DNA of 64,000 nucleotides, from NCBI GenBank assembly GCA_944472135.2, contig OX235270.1:45694352-45758351 (forward strand), in the 5' to 3' direction. Shown in pieces: positions 35,727-47,324 of this stretch (position 1 is the first letter of the stretch; every line of letters starts with the position of its first letter). Below the pieces are notes generated by a model. The model searched no databases. It was not told the DNA's origin and worked only from the letters and a program-made list of their open reading frames with translations. The stretch comes from Trichobilharzia regenti (lineage: Eukaryota > Platyhelminthes > Trematoda > Strigeidida > Schistosomatidae). The translations under genes and the position numbers were made by a program.

Positions 35727-36007
35727 TTTAAAATTATTTCTCCAGTTATCAAATATTAATTTTGTATATGTTGTAACTGTTTTCCAATCCTATGTAATCT
35801 TATCTCGAAGCCTCTTGTAATCTATATTCGTACCTTCAAACTTTCATATCAAGTTGAAAATTATTATCACCCTCGTTACTATGTGGAATTAAATAAATAA
35901 TAGTTGTATCCATGTAAACTAATCTATAAAATTGTGATTGTACAGCTTTTGAGAATGAAATCGCGGAAAACATATTTTTGTTCAGCTTCTTGTTATTTTC
36001 AATCTAA
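35727..36007 (-). repeat. right arm of a 280-bp inverted repeat (PLE-B)
   Basis: Inverted counterpart of 34650-34931, beginning TTTAAAATTATTTCTCCAG and ending near TTTTCAATCTAAAG. The near-identity of about 280 bp suggests both arms came from one copying event. Between the endonuclease remnant and this arm (35570-35720) are short degenerate direct repeats such as CATATCAAGTTGAAAAT, which echo the arm. Confidence 0.9.
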
Positions 36008-38749
36008 AGTTCTGTTCGTCTTAAAATCAACATTTTGGATGCTGACATTATAAGTGTATGCAAATAAATGTCATTTATATCACAGTTGCTAGTTCATCAT
36101 TTGTAATTTCATAAAAACATTCCTCCTACATTTTTGTGTCGATTACTACTAAGGTCTAGTCCACAATCACTGTTTGACAATTACTTATCATATCATTTAG
36201 GAATCATCCAAATTTTAAAATGAACTTCTGTTTTGTCTGAGACACTGAATCACGTTATTCAAATAAGAATCTGTTAAAGTAAATCACAAATTCTAGGAAA
36301 AATCTTTTAGTACCATGGAAGTACATGCACTTGTTTAGACAGAAACAGCTAATAAGAAAATATTCAGTGAGTTTGTACAAATTATTCTCTTGTTATAAAA
36401 GTATTTTCATTCTGACACGTCAGTATTCTTTAATGTGTTAGTAGTTTCTGCTGTAGAATTTATCTGCGCAGCATTGACAACATTGACAATATTACTGTCA
36501 TCTCCATATCAGTTTGACACGGCTTAGAATCGCTTCTCGTTATCAAACTTCGAAAAAAAAAGAATATTCTTCACATTTTCAGAACAGAAGTGTTTTTAAA
36601 CCATATTTAGCGGTTACTGAGTTACAGAGCACTATTTTCCAAAAACTACTGACTTGTTTATTCTGTCTAAGTATAGTCGCATTAAAACTCGGGCGTTTCT
36701 TTCTGATTACTCACTTTCTAGGTAATCCTCGTTTCATATTTTATTTTGTTTTTAAGATATTTTAAGTAGGATTGATTTTCTTAATTCCAGAAATATGACT
36801 CATTCACAATGACTATGTTAGAACATAAACTTGACTATTAATCTGTGTAGTATAACTCTCTATCGGTTTCAGTTTGGTCAGATTTTGTCTAGTCAGAGTA
36901 TTATTATTTTTCATTTGAAGTATGAGTTGATTTTCGATTTAACTGTCCACCAGTCATAAATTTACCCATGAAATAATATATGCACACATATAAACATAAA
37001 CATCTGAATCGAAGGTGTTTGTTGAGTAGCACATGCAGATGACCGCTTAGCAAGAAAATCAGATTTGTCTATTAGTTTTATGAAATCTGACTAACATCAG
37101 ATCAAAGGTAAAACAAGAAACAATATTAATTAAATAATTGTTGAGGAGTGATCACAAATGTAGGCAACAATGGATACTTCTCATCTCAGAGGTCACTGAT
37201 GTCAAAAGATTCCAAAACTGATCTCTGCATAAAGATAATCTGATAAATCTCATAAAACCCTGGTAACTATACTTCTCTACTTTGTTTTGATGTTTTTGTC
37301 ACGTCACAATTTTCGATAACAACTCGACCAATCGGACTTTTTATTAATTTTCCAATTTACTTAATTGTTGTTTGCAAAGTAATCTAACTGTTACTTACCA
37401 TTTCTTTTCACATCCATCCTCTCCACTCAAACACCGAAGATGATGGGTGTTTCCATTATTTTATTTATTATAAAGTCTATAACATTCGGTCTTACAAAGT
37501 CATAGATTCGAGGATACTGACTATAGAAAAACACAGGGTTATTTTTGGTATTCACCACATAACATACTAATTACAAATTTAGTTTTATTAGTCTCACTGT
37601 GATGAACAGTATTCATCGTGGTGTATCAGAAAGCATTCCTTGACACTTTATGTTGTTTTGATTTAAAGGTCCACATCTATGAATGACAATTCTGAGAAAC
37701 GAAATCATAAACATAAGTTTGGCTCAGAACTACTGAACCATAGCAGCTAAAACTGTTTTTACGTGTGATCTGTTGTGGAAAACAAGTATCTGTCACCCAT
37801 CACCCTAGATCAATGAAGCTATAGGAACGACTTCAAATTCTCCAATTTAAAGTATACAGACGATTGTTTTAATCACAACTGTGTTCAAGACTGATGCTGC
37901 CACATTGTCTTGGACAGCTTGAAAGACACCTTATCTAACATTATTTTTACAGTGAAAATAGCAAAGATTGAAACGATTAAGCTGAATGCTCGTAAAGGTT
38001 CAAGAATTCAAGAGAACAAAACGGAAAATTTGTCGGATTTTTTAAATGATAAATACCAATAAAATCTGGTAATTTATTTCATGATTTTAATGACATCGTT
38101 TTAAGACAATCGTATACATACTGCTTGAATTTATGTGAGCAGCCTAAAATTATTGTTGGTACACTTCCAAACAACTGAATACAAATTTCCAATCCAGCCA
38201 CAACTTGGAAGTCCATATATATATATATATACATGTCTGAAATCTGTTTCAGTACAAAATAATAGCAATAGTAATATATCTATGTTATGAGATTGAATAT
38301 TTCGGCTTTAATGATTTGTCAAATTTCTCAAACAGGATATCAATTCACCTTTACTTCTCTGAGATAGTTTAAATCGGCGTTTTTCAAAGAAAATACTTTA
38401 TACTTCTACCCAAAACAGTTCGTAAGACACAAATGACATGTTCTTCAGTGAATTGGTTGGTTCAACCACTTAGGTAGATTAGATACGTACGGGCCAAGAA
38501 ATTCCTGAGATTAAATATACTCAACATCTTATATCAGTCGTTCTCAGAAGACTAACACTTACTTACTTACTCACCAATTGGTGAATTACTCCTGTAGACC
38601 AAATTTAACAGAGAGATAGTCATATTTTACGAATCGTACTACAAAACTTATTTTTTGCTGGCTGCGAACATTTCTGCAGGTACAGTTTTACCAATGGCAT
38701 TCATCTTGAGGGAATCAAGAGAAGTCACTTGCTTTTATCGTTGTGATTT
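36008..38749. other. intronic sequence, nothing recognised
   Basis: AT-rich, with a (TA)n run at about 38215-38231. No repeat family or phase-compatible exon was recognised. Confidence 0.45.
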
Positions 38750-39150
38750 TTATTATTCAGTCCTCTTGTTCCAAGTGAGATGTAGGGCTTCACGCCTACG
38801 TCTTCATTTGTTTTTGCTGTTTGCTATCATCTGCAACAGGCTTCACGTTTGCTTATAGAGTTTATCTTTTGTTACTGTCATTATCTTCTTTGTGTCATAC
38901 TCAGACCCTTGACCCAACTCTTCTCACTCCAGTTACATTCGACAGCCCGGCGTGTGATGTCGCTCGACAGTCTCTTCAGCTAGTGCCGGATCAACCTTCA
39001 TTTTGCAACTTATATTTGTTTAACAAAGTTTCCTTGACTGGTTAGTTGACTTCCAGAATACTCAGCTACTTATCTTTCTGCCTGGCCATCTGATTTTCAC
39101 TATCTAGTCAGATAAGGCGATTGTTGATGAATGTCTGCAGCCCATATTTC
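38750..39150 (-). mobile_element. old RTE 3' fragment
   Basis: The minus strand begins after TTATTATTCAG with the RTE end (CCTCTTGTTCCAAGTGAGATG, GTAGGGCTTCACGCC), followed by degenerate tail-domain sequence (CAGCCCGGCGTGTGATGTC, TCAGCTAGTGCCGGATC). Heavily mutated and 5'-truncated near 39150. Confidence 0.68.
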
Positions 39151-40286
39151 CATAACTTCAATTTACTTCTGCTATCTTCTGTATTTTCAGTACATAAAGT
39201 TCATTTTCTTTGCCAGAATGTTTTATTTTCCATTGTTGCATGATAATCAACCGTTAGTTCATGTATCCTTTCATTGCTTTCGAGAAACAGTGACAATGTC
39301 TCATAAGTCTAAATGAAAAATTTAAGTTTTCCGCCCACAATTGAGCACTAACATAATTCAGATTAAAATTTGATGGTTTCTAAATTATTCAGAAAATAGA
39401 TTTAATCTCAAACAGAATATATGAATGAGACTTGCTCAACTTAATATTTTGTTACATATGAACTTGCTGTGAAAAATTGTATTATGTAGTAAATATGATC
39501 ATAGTTGCTGTTTTCTCAGTTGAATTTCAAATGTGATAACCTTTTGGCTGATATTTTTGATGTACATTACTTAGTCGTTTAGTACCATACGCATATGACC
39601 CCTGTACACAATCAGCATTATACCAGATTTTGTGAAATTTGTTCAAGTTATAAATAATTGTCTACAAAAAAGAGCTCACTTTACTGAAACGTTCAGTTAA
39701 TACCAGATGTTGAAGTGACATATGTAAAGCAATTACACAATAAATGAGGCGGAAAACAACGATAACATCATCGTACAAATAGCTCTCACTTTTTGAATCC
39801 TAATTTTTCTCGCCATGCTACACTTTTATCTTCTAAATGCAGCTTCGCTGAGAAAACAGGTTTAGTTTACCTTAGTTTCTACTTGCAGATTATAAATGAT
39901 GGTTGAAATTTTCCTTATTTTCTTTTGCTTAACATTTACGATTTTACTCCATCAGCCAAATGATTATATAACTTCTTGAAAATTGATTAACTAAATAAAA
40001 ATTGTGAATGCTCTGAAAGAAGACATTCCGGTTACCAAAGACAGACATTAAAGGACCCCATCATGCTAAACACTGAGAAATACACTATTTAATTTTGAAT
40101 TTAATTTTTGTTTTGCTAAATAAAAATTATTTCACTGACAATGGTATTGAGTAGTAGAAGACTGTCAAACTTATCTGATGTACATTAGTCCTTGTGGGGA
40201 GAAATAACCATTTTCAACCGAATAATTTCACTATCCGTTAGAAATATATGACAACATATTGATGAATACAAATATATCTGCCTAGT
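39151..40286. other. intronic sequence, nothing recognised
   Basis: AT-rich with short ORFs only. Confidence 0.45.
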
Positions 40287-41075
40287 AAACAAAGAAAAGA
40301 TGGAGGTTATGAAAATAACCAACCAACCAACCAACAACAGCAACATCCAGCGTCAATCTTCATCAATGGGAGGGATTTGAAAGAGGTGACATCATTCATT
40401 TATCTAGGAAGCATTGTCTCAACTACAGCCGGTCGGAACGGACGAGGATGTCAAATCGAGCGAGAATCGGGAAGGCGAGAAACACATTCACTCATTAACC
40501 TGAAACCAATCTGGAAGGAAATCTTCGTCACTCAGCCTGCATCAACAACAAAATTCGGTCAGATTTTCAATACAAACAACGTCAAGTCAATCAGTTCTTC
40601 TATACGGAACGGACCAGGAACTTGGCGGGTGGGTCACAAAGAATATTTCCAACAGCCTGTTGCAGACGTTACCTTTATCAACAACTGTCTTCGCTGGATC
40701 TATACTGAAGATCAGATGGCCAGGACGGAAAGAATCACCAACAAGAAACTATGGCTGGGAACAAACAAAGCAAGAACCAATCGCCAGCCAACAAATTTGC
40801 AGGAGAAAGTGGAGATGGATTGGACACTCGCTGAGGAGGCTACTGGGTGGCAGCGCGTCAGGCCATTGCTCGAGTGTAACCAGGCCGGAAGGGAAGCGGC
40901 GAGCGAGACATCAGTGCAAGGGTGACATGGAGGGGATCGTGTGACGATGAGTTGAAAGAGTATAGACTAACATGTATGCAGGTGAAAAGTACAGCAGAAG
41001 ACATAAGCAAGTAGAGACGTGCAGTTGAAGCCCTATGTTCCACTAGGAACCCAAGGGAATAATAATAATTGTATA
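40287..41075 (+). mobile_element. RTE 3' fragment of a third subfamily
   Basis: The copy starts near the block equivalent to NIDKTEMMK (here AAGATGGAGGTTATGAAAATAACC) and ends CCCTATGTTCCACTAGGAACCC plus AATAATAATAATTG. The peptide EVTSFIYLGSIVSTTAG is conserved. It then shifts frame at GGTCGGAACGGACGAGG (about 40429-40445), so that the downstream frame reads GRGCQIERESGRRETHSL. The minus-strand copy at 56115-56958 shows the same shift. (CCAA)n-like CCAACCAACCAACC lies at about 40319-40334. Confidence 0.87.
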
Positions 41076-41457
41076 GATAAGAGAAGTAAACTTGATGAAA
41101 CGTAATCTGAAATTTCAAGTATGCATATACTTTTATTCACAACTACTCTCCTTCTCTTATAATGCCATTCATGAATCAATTTACATAAAAATATAAGTAT
41201 ACGCTTATTTTGTTTCAGAATTTGAGTAAATGTGCTAATAACATCTCAAGAGAGATATTCTGAAAACTTGCCCTTGATAGACTAGTTTGAACTATTCTCC
41301 CTACTTAAAATGTAAACAAGTTGTCACCATAGTAGTCGAAGTGTATTCTGCATTTTCGCAGTATAATTTTTTTTCATTTCTACAAAACCATGTAAAATTC
41401 ATTTTACCTTAGAGACCATAAATGTTTACTTCTTTTTCATTATTTCTCTTCTTGTAG
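41076..41457. other. intron immediately before the micro-exon
   Basis: AT-rich. Its last 30 bases form a long polypyrimidine tract (TTCTTTTTCATTATTTCTC), as expected before a used acceptor. Confidence 0.6.
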
Positions 41458-41495
41458 ATGAATCGCCTACCACGTTGATTTTATCGCGTATAGAA
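41458..41495 (+). CDS. host gene, 38-nt micro-exon
   Basis: A strong acceptor (CTCTTCTTGTAG, long pyrimidine tract) and a canonical donor (GTAAGT at 41496) bound 38 bases. With the phase-1 remainder of exon 1 (G at 16960) the first codon becomes GAT, and the rest reads ESPTTLILSRIE without a stop. The exon leaves phase 0, which is exactly what the exon at 57840 needs. Exon 1 cannot be joined directly to 57840 because that frame stops after about 20 codons, so this exon, or another of the same phase effect, is required. Micro-exons of this size are common in schistosomes. RNA evidence is not available here. Confidence 0.62.
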
Positions 41496-42232
41496 GTAAG
41501 TTGGAATTTGTGCAGTTTAATATTTAAATCATTTAATTCATTCATCCTTATTTTACAACGAAATCTTCTCATGCTGATGATTAATTTAAATGTCAAGGTG
41601 ACATTTGAAAGCATGAAGTGTCTAAGTACCTCTGAAAATCTATACCAAACGATTTATTTATGGTTCACACACGGAATAGCTGATAAATTCAATTTTTCAT
41701 AAAATATAAGTTGGTGTTTTACTTCCTAAAGTGAATTCCCTATCACCTGATCTTAATACTGCAACCTAAAATTGTTCATATTGGCATTGTTTTTTACAGC
41801 ATCCTCCGGTATGACATCTAGATGTTCTTGATCATGTGAAACAGAAAATACACTTACTTCTGTGGGCACTTTTCAACCCTTTGATTTGCATCACTTTGTG
41901 ATTCTTGTCATTCGATGTTTTGATAGAGCGTCTAAAACAACATATTAATGCAAAAGTGTTGTCTTGGTCAATCAGGCAAAAAATAATAAAAATGTACCTA
42001 GAATAGTGAAAGGTAATCCATTTATTTACCAAAGGTTTCACAGAATTCTCTGTATTCCTTGTCAAAATTTGTCTCACATCATCCAGTGTTATGAACCAGT
42101 TAGCGTGAATCTTGTATGAAAAAAAATAAAAAAACAGAAAAATTCGCCGGAAATGTTGCTCTTATCCCCTAAGTCGGGTAACTTGATGGTAATAAAAAAA
42201 CAAAATAGTCAAACTGTTTGGAAAAGTGAAAT
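41496..42232. other. start of intron 2, nothing recognised
   Basis: AT-rich sequence up to the CR1-like LINE. Confidence 0.45.
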
Positions 42233-43510
42233 AAAAGAATGCAAAAACTGCCCTTAATAACCCTCAGCCTTCACTGAAGGCTTTTAGTGATCCTAAAAAA
42301 TTTGCCAATACACATATTAGGTGTACTTTAGATGCTGCTATTGTCTTATATCATAATATTGTCTCTAATTTAGACAGAGGTGCCAGATATCTTCGGTGTG
42401 CCTTCTTTGATTACATGTCTGTCTTTGACTATGTACTTAGGCCTCTGTCGTTAAATAGGCTTGTTGGGACACAAGAGACATAGTGGATTGAAAAATGGAG
42501 TCCTCTGCTGCTATAATCACTCTAGCTGGTGTTCCTCATAGTGTTTTTCTTTCTCCATTTCTATTTTGGTTCTAATATGACTTCCAATTTGGTGCAGCCA
42601 GCTTTTTAAGTACGCCAGTGATCTGGCTGTTTGTGTGTCGGTTACTTCCCAGTCATATTACTCCAAAATTTATAACTTTTTATAAGAAATTAGCCAGTGA
42701 CCCTGTCAAATGGTCTTAAGCTAGATCTCTCTAAAATTCAAGTTGTTGATCTCACCTTCAGAAGCAAGAGAGAGTTACGTGAACTGGTTCGCCCGCATGA
42801 TTCTATTCCAGAGGTGGTACTGAAATTGAGACTACATCAAATTTTAAATCCCTTGGACTGTACGTTTCTTGTGATCTTTCCTGGTTTCTAGAAAAATATT
42901 TTACTTAATGTTCGACTTACGGTAGTTAGGAGGATACGGTATCATTCAGTCTCTACTTCCTAAGCTTGTAAATTCTTCTATTTCACTTATCCTTGTATAT
43001 TCCTTTCCCTTAATTGTTGTGGTCCACTTAAGAAAGATACAGTCATAAGCAATAAATTGTGCTCAAAACGTCATCTAGTTGTTAATACTGCATTGCTATG
43101 TGATATCTAGAAATAAACTTACCTGATATGGAATTAAATTCTACCACACTCTACACTTATGTTCTACACTTACATTAATGACAGTTAAGAAATAATTTGT
43201 CACACTGCAAAGAGCACTAAACCTGTCAGTAGGGTGAGTGGGTTGTCTCTGAACCAACTCGTTAATACTGTTGTAGATAGAAATATGGACTTATACAAGA
43301 AATTAGCGAATATAACCTTGTCAGATTCTGAGCAACCTGTCTATAAACGACTATCTCCTTGCACCTCATCAGGTAGAACTAGGAGAAACAATAGAAGACT
43401 GTTTGCTCGGATGACCCAGTATAAAAACTCTACAATACCTTATTCGTCACACATTTTATGTGTAATGCATGACACTACTAACTCACTGAGGAACACTAAA
43501 TAAATGGGCA
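42233..43510 (+). mobile_element. CR1-like LINE 3' half, interrupted by a PLE terminal fragment
   Basis: Broken reading frames on the plus strand give NLDRGARYLRCAFFDY-like sequence (42370-42420), a mutated catalytic box YASDLAV (about 42613-42633), NGLKLDLSKIQVVDLTFRSK (42703-42762), then VSGLSLNQLVNTVVDRNMDL and LYKKLANITLSDSEQPVY and SGRTRRNNRRLFARMTQYKN (43234-43430). The last block is the typical C-terminus of schistosome CR1-like elements. The ORF stops at 43501. The 5' end is truncated near 42233. It belongs to a different lineage from the CR1-like copy at 25.4 kb. Confidence 0.8.
43040..43168 (+). mobile_element. PLE terminal fragment nested in the CR1-like LINE
   Basis: AGCAATAAATTGTGCTCAAAACGTCATC matches 11336-11363 of PLE-A nearly base for base, and ATGGAATTAAATTCTACCACACTC parallels ATGGAATTACACTCTACCATAG (11416-11437). 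LINE coding sequence stops at about 43045 and resumes near 43205, so the PLE end was inserted into the LINE. Confidence 0.72.
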
Positions 43511-46249
43511 TTTTATTCTTTAATTGTTACATTACTTTTAATATTTTAATTTTATAATTATATTATTATCGAACAATATTATCAATGTAAATGCCCAGTT
43601 TTGATCATTGACACTGGAATAGGGAAATTAGATGCACTACTGTACTACATGCTGAAAATTCTATTTTTGCACCAAAAGCCTATGAGGAATAAAAGCTATC
43701 ATTATTTCTTGCTTTGGTCTTCTGCTCACAATTCTTTGGGCATACAATTCACTAAAACATTTCTTCTGCTTTGGCTGATATTCACTGAAAAAAGTCTGTG
43801 AACCACATTCTACTTTGGATATCTTTTTATCACGACCATTTAGAATGAGTACTGTGTGAAATATCGTAACAATTTGTATATCGTAAATTTGAAAACCTAA
43901 TATTTAAGTTGCCACTTGCTCATATGAGTGGGGAAAACCATCCTGAGTCATAGAAATATTGTGTAAAACCATATTGGATTAGACGCAAATTTTTATACTT
44001 TAGTCAAAAATAGATTTTTCACCGATTCAACCATAACCATGAGATTCGGAAAAGTTTCGTCTTAGTTTGAAACAAGTCCGTGAATTTAACTCTACATGTT
44101 GTTTTCCATAGTCTTGTTTGTTGATAAATAATAATAATACTTAGTTTACAATTTTTGTATGAGACAATTTTAGCCCCTCTAGATACGTGCAAATTAACCT
44201 TTGTGATGAGACTGAATTATTCCGGATGAGTGAACTTATTTTTTCTTCTACAAATCACTCAGCTCTACTCTTCTTCGTACAGTCATCTCATAAAATCAGC
44301 AGTAATTTGTTGCATAGGATATTTATGGTCTGCTTGTAGGCAGCAGAAATACACACTACAAATAGTGGACAGTAAGTTGTGAAAAAGCTTCTCTACTAAC
44401 TGTTTTTAAATCAATAACTTAATATAAGTGGACGCAGCACTCAGTTTATTTTCATATGAAAAGGCATGGGAGATTTTTGTGAATCAACACTACACATTTT
44501 TCCTGTCATTAATAATAAATCTGAATTATCCTTAGTAAAGATTTTAATCTGTAGTGCTGTAAGAAAGCTTATTGGTAATTGCGTGAAAATTCTGAATGCT
44601 GATTGCATTATTTCTTTCATAGACTCATTTTTCATACTTCCATTATTCGTTTAAAATCACTACTTGAGTAATAGAGGCTGTGCACTGTACATCTTTTTTC
44701 CACCAACCAAATTCACTAACACATTTTGATTTTTCCCCTTAAAAAATAATTAAAGCACCTAATACTGAGTCATTGTGTATTTTGATAATTTTTCATAGAG
44801 TCACTATAATCAGTTTTAACCAACGAAAGCAATTCTCTCACGGATAAAAGATGTTTTCTGAAATAATCAACTTTAAGATATCCTAATTGACCTAATGATG
44901 AGTTATCACACTGATCATCTTGGCTGTCAGTATGCTTAGATGGACATCACATTTAAATATGTACTTTTAAAATACCTAGAGGTAGCTATCACATATATTA
45001 AATTTGAAAGTATTCAGTCTCGAAGTTATTTAGCAGAAGGAATGTAAACATTTTATAGCTGTGCTTATCTTTCGTGTCACAGTAGGTGTTGTTGAATAAC
45101 ACACTAATCACGAACTCTAGTACCTAAATAAAAACGACACTTCATCAGTGAAACACTCGATAGAAAACTAGTGTAGCTGCAAAATGTTACTGATTAGCAA
45201 TATCGCAGCATTATCAGACTTAGACGTGAGAATTAAGTTGACACGTGGTCGTAAAATAAATGTTTTCGCTTGGTGTCTCTGATCAATCAGTCACCAGGTA
45301 TAAGATTTCAGTGAGTTTCTGCGCTTTTTTTGCTATCTAAGGCATGATACTGTGTTTAATATTAAAACCCCTAACTTGGTGCAAAATGACTGCATTCTGT
45401 TCTAATACTGAAAAGATATCATATATTGTAACTTAATTATCGCTGAATATCAGCGAATGAAACGTATACTGAACGAAATGTTACAAAGTTATGATCACTT
45501 ATGAATCTGGTTAGTTAAACAACTGACCTGAAAATATCTTAATAGTAAAGTCAGCGCTGGGTAAAATGAACGCGGAAGATTGAAAATACCCAAGAAAAAT
45601 TTTGTCCTTAAATCTCCCATGTGCCTGATAAGCAAGTTTACACAAACTTTAGATTTTTACTTCAAATGGTTTCAAATGACTCACAAAACATGAAAGCATA
45701 GCTGATTTAAGTTTGTAAGACGTTATCTGACACTCACAGTCAATTTTTTTCGCTATGTTTACAAGTAGAGCATCTGAAAACTGACTCTGATTGAATTATT
45801 TTTGAATTTTTTCGTATAATTTTAATTAATGAAAAAATACGAAATGTTTCCTGTGATGTTTGTATGTGTTACCTTGCGTTTTTTCATAAGACATACAAAT
45901 CGAGTGTTTCGAATGCAAAATAATGAGACAACTGAATGAAAAAATTCTAGAAGCCTTCTTTTAATTTTCTAATCTAACATTTGTTTCTTATACTAATAAC
46001 CGAAGACTGCCACTTCACTGTGTATGGACGTACACATCTTGTTGCAGTTCAAACAGCTATAACATTATAAAATTTGCAGAAGTAATCAGTTACCGAACAA
46101 TAATTCAAATAACAGGAACAATGGAAATTCTCCAAACATAACTGGATTCATATATACAAAAGAACTTAATTCAGCCACTACTGTCATCCTGAAATACTGT
46201 GGAATCTATAGACTCCACATCAACGTATTATTTATTTTTTAAATATTTT
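43511..46249. other. intronic sequence, nothing recognised
   Basis: AT-rich. No repeat family or exon was recognised; ORFs are short and shared between strands. Confidence 0.45.
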
Positions 46250-46402
46250 ATTATAGCTTGACTCTACACGGTATTTTTGATATTGGTAGCCCAAATTTGG
46301 TAGGCCAATCATTGACATAGGGTGTGCATCGATCGGCGATTGAACCTCGGAACAGGTGCATGGTCGGCGAGCGTCCTAACCACTGTGCCACCGATGCACA
46401 CA
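46250..46402 (-). mobile_element. tRNA-derived SINE, family B, internally deleted
   Basis: The minus-strand head is TGCATCGGTGGCACAGTGG, with GGTTAGGACGCTCGCC and a degenerate B box. The body lacks the GGAATTTTCAGCATG block seen in the other copies but keeps TTGGGCTACCAATATC and TACCGTGTAGAGTCAAGC. Confidence 0.76.
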
Positions 46403-47082
46403 TACCTTAAAAGTGTGACCACTCATTTCTTTCATTTATAAATTCCCCAGTCCTTTATTTCCGCGGCGAAATTTATCTGACTCATTCAATTTTTTTATCG
46501 TCGACAAACAAAGATTTAATATTCTTAGTCTATCTTTGACTGTGCGACTGTACATATATTAAAGCAAATATGAACTTCTTAATAATTCTCTTTCGCTGTT
46601 TCTGATGTTAAAATTTATTCATATGGACTTTAAAATCAGACTACATGAAATTCAGATTTAACCCTACTCACAAGTTATATATTCTTACTTATGCTTTTGC
46701 ATTGATATTTCTGGACCAACCTAATCAGATCCATTTTGTCTCATAGGCTCCCTCATACGATGCTTCGATACTACTTTGACTAATAATTTCAATAAATTTA
46801 TTTAGTATCTTAGATTTAACTACTAACCATTGCGAAAGAGGTGAAACTGAGAGTATTCGCTACTGAATATCAGTAGTCAATTATCATGAAAGCCTTTGTG
46901 ATATTCGTCAGTTAACTTGGTGTTAAAATTTATGCATGCTGATAGATGCATACATATTCTGAATAGTATTCTAGTAATGTTTTGTTGGTATGCTAACACT
47001 TGTATGTAGCCTTATGGTATCAAACTGTCGCATTGTATATTCGTAATAGTTCGGAATAATAATGTTCATAATAACAATCATG
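46403..47082. other. intronic sequence, nothing recognised
   Basis: AT-rich; no repeat family or exon recognised. Confidence 0.45.
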
Positions 47083-47309
47083 CGTCGGTGGCACAGAGGT
47101 TAGAACGCTCGCCGACCATGCACGTGCTGCGGGGTTCAATTCCCGGCCGACGCATTCCCTTACCTCGCTAAACCAGTAGTAAGTCTGGTAAAGAGGAAAG
47201 GTTGGGTATGAGCCTAGCAACCCCATCCTGTAAAATAAACACTGCTGCAGAAACTTCAAGCCACCAGCTTGAAGCCCTATGTTCCACTGGGAACGTGAAG
47301 GAAAAAAAA
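47083..47309 (+). mobile_element. tRNA-Gly-derived SINE, family A, with target-site duplication
   Basis: The head has CGTCGGTGGCACAGAGG, GAACGCTCGCC and the B box GGGGTTCAATTCCCGG. The body (GGTATGAGCCTAGCAACCCC, about 47206-47225) matches the RTE leader, and the end (GCTTGAAGCCCTATGTTCC) matches the RTE 3' end, followed by an A-rich tail. Direct repeats ATAATAACAATCATG (47068-47082) and ATAATAACAATTATG (47310-47324) differ at one base and mark the insertion. Confidence 0.9.
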
Positions 47310-47324
47310 ATAATAACAATTATG

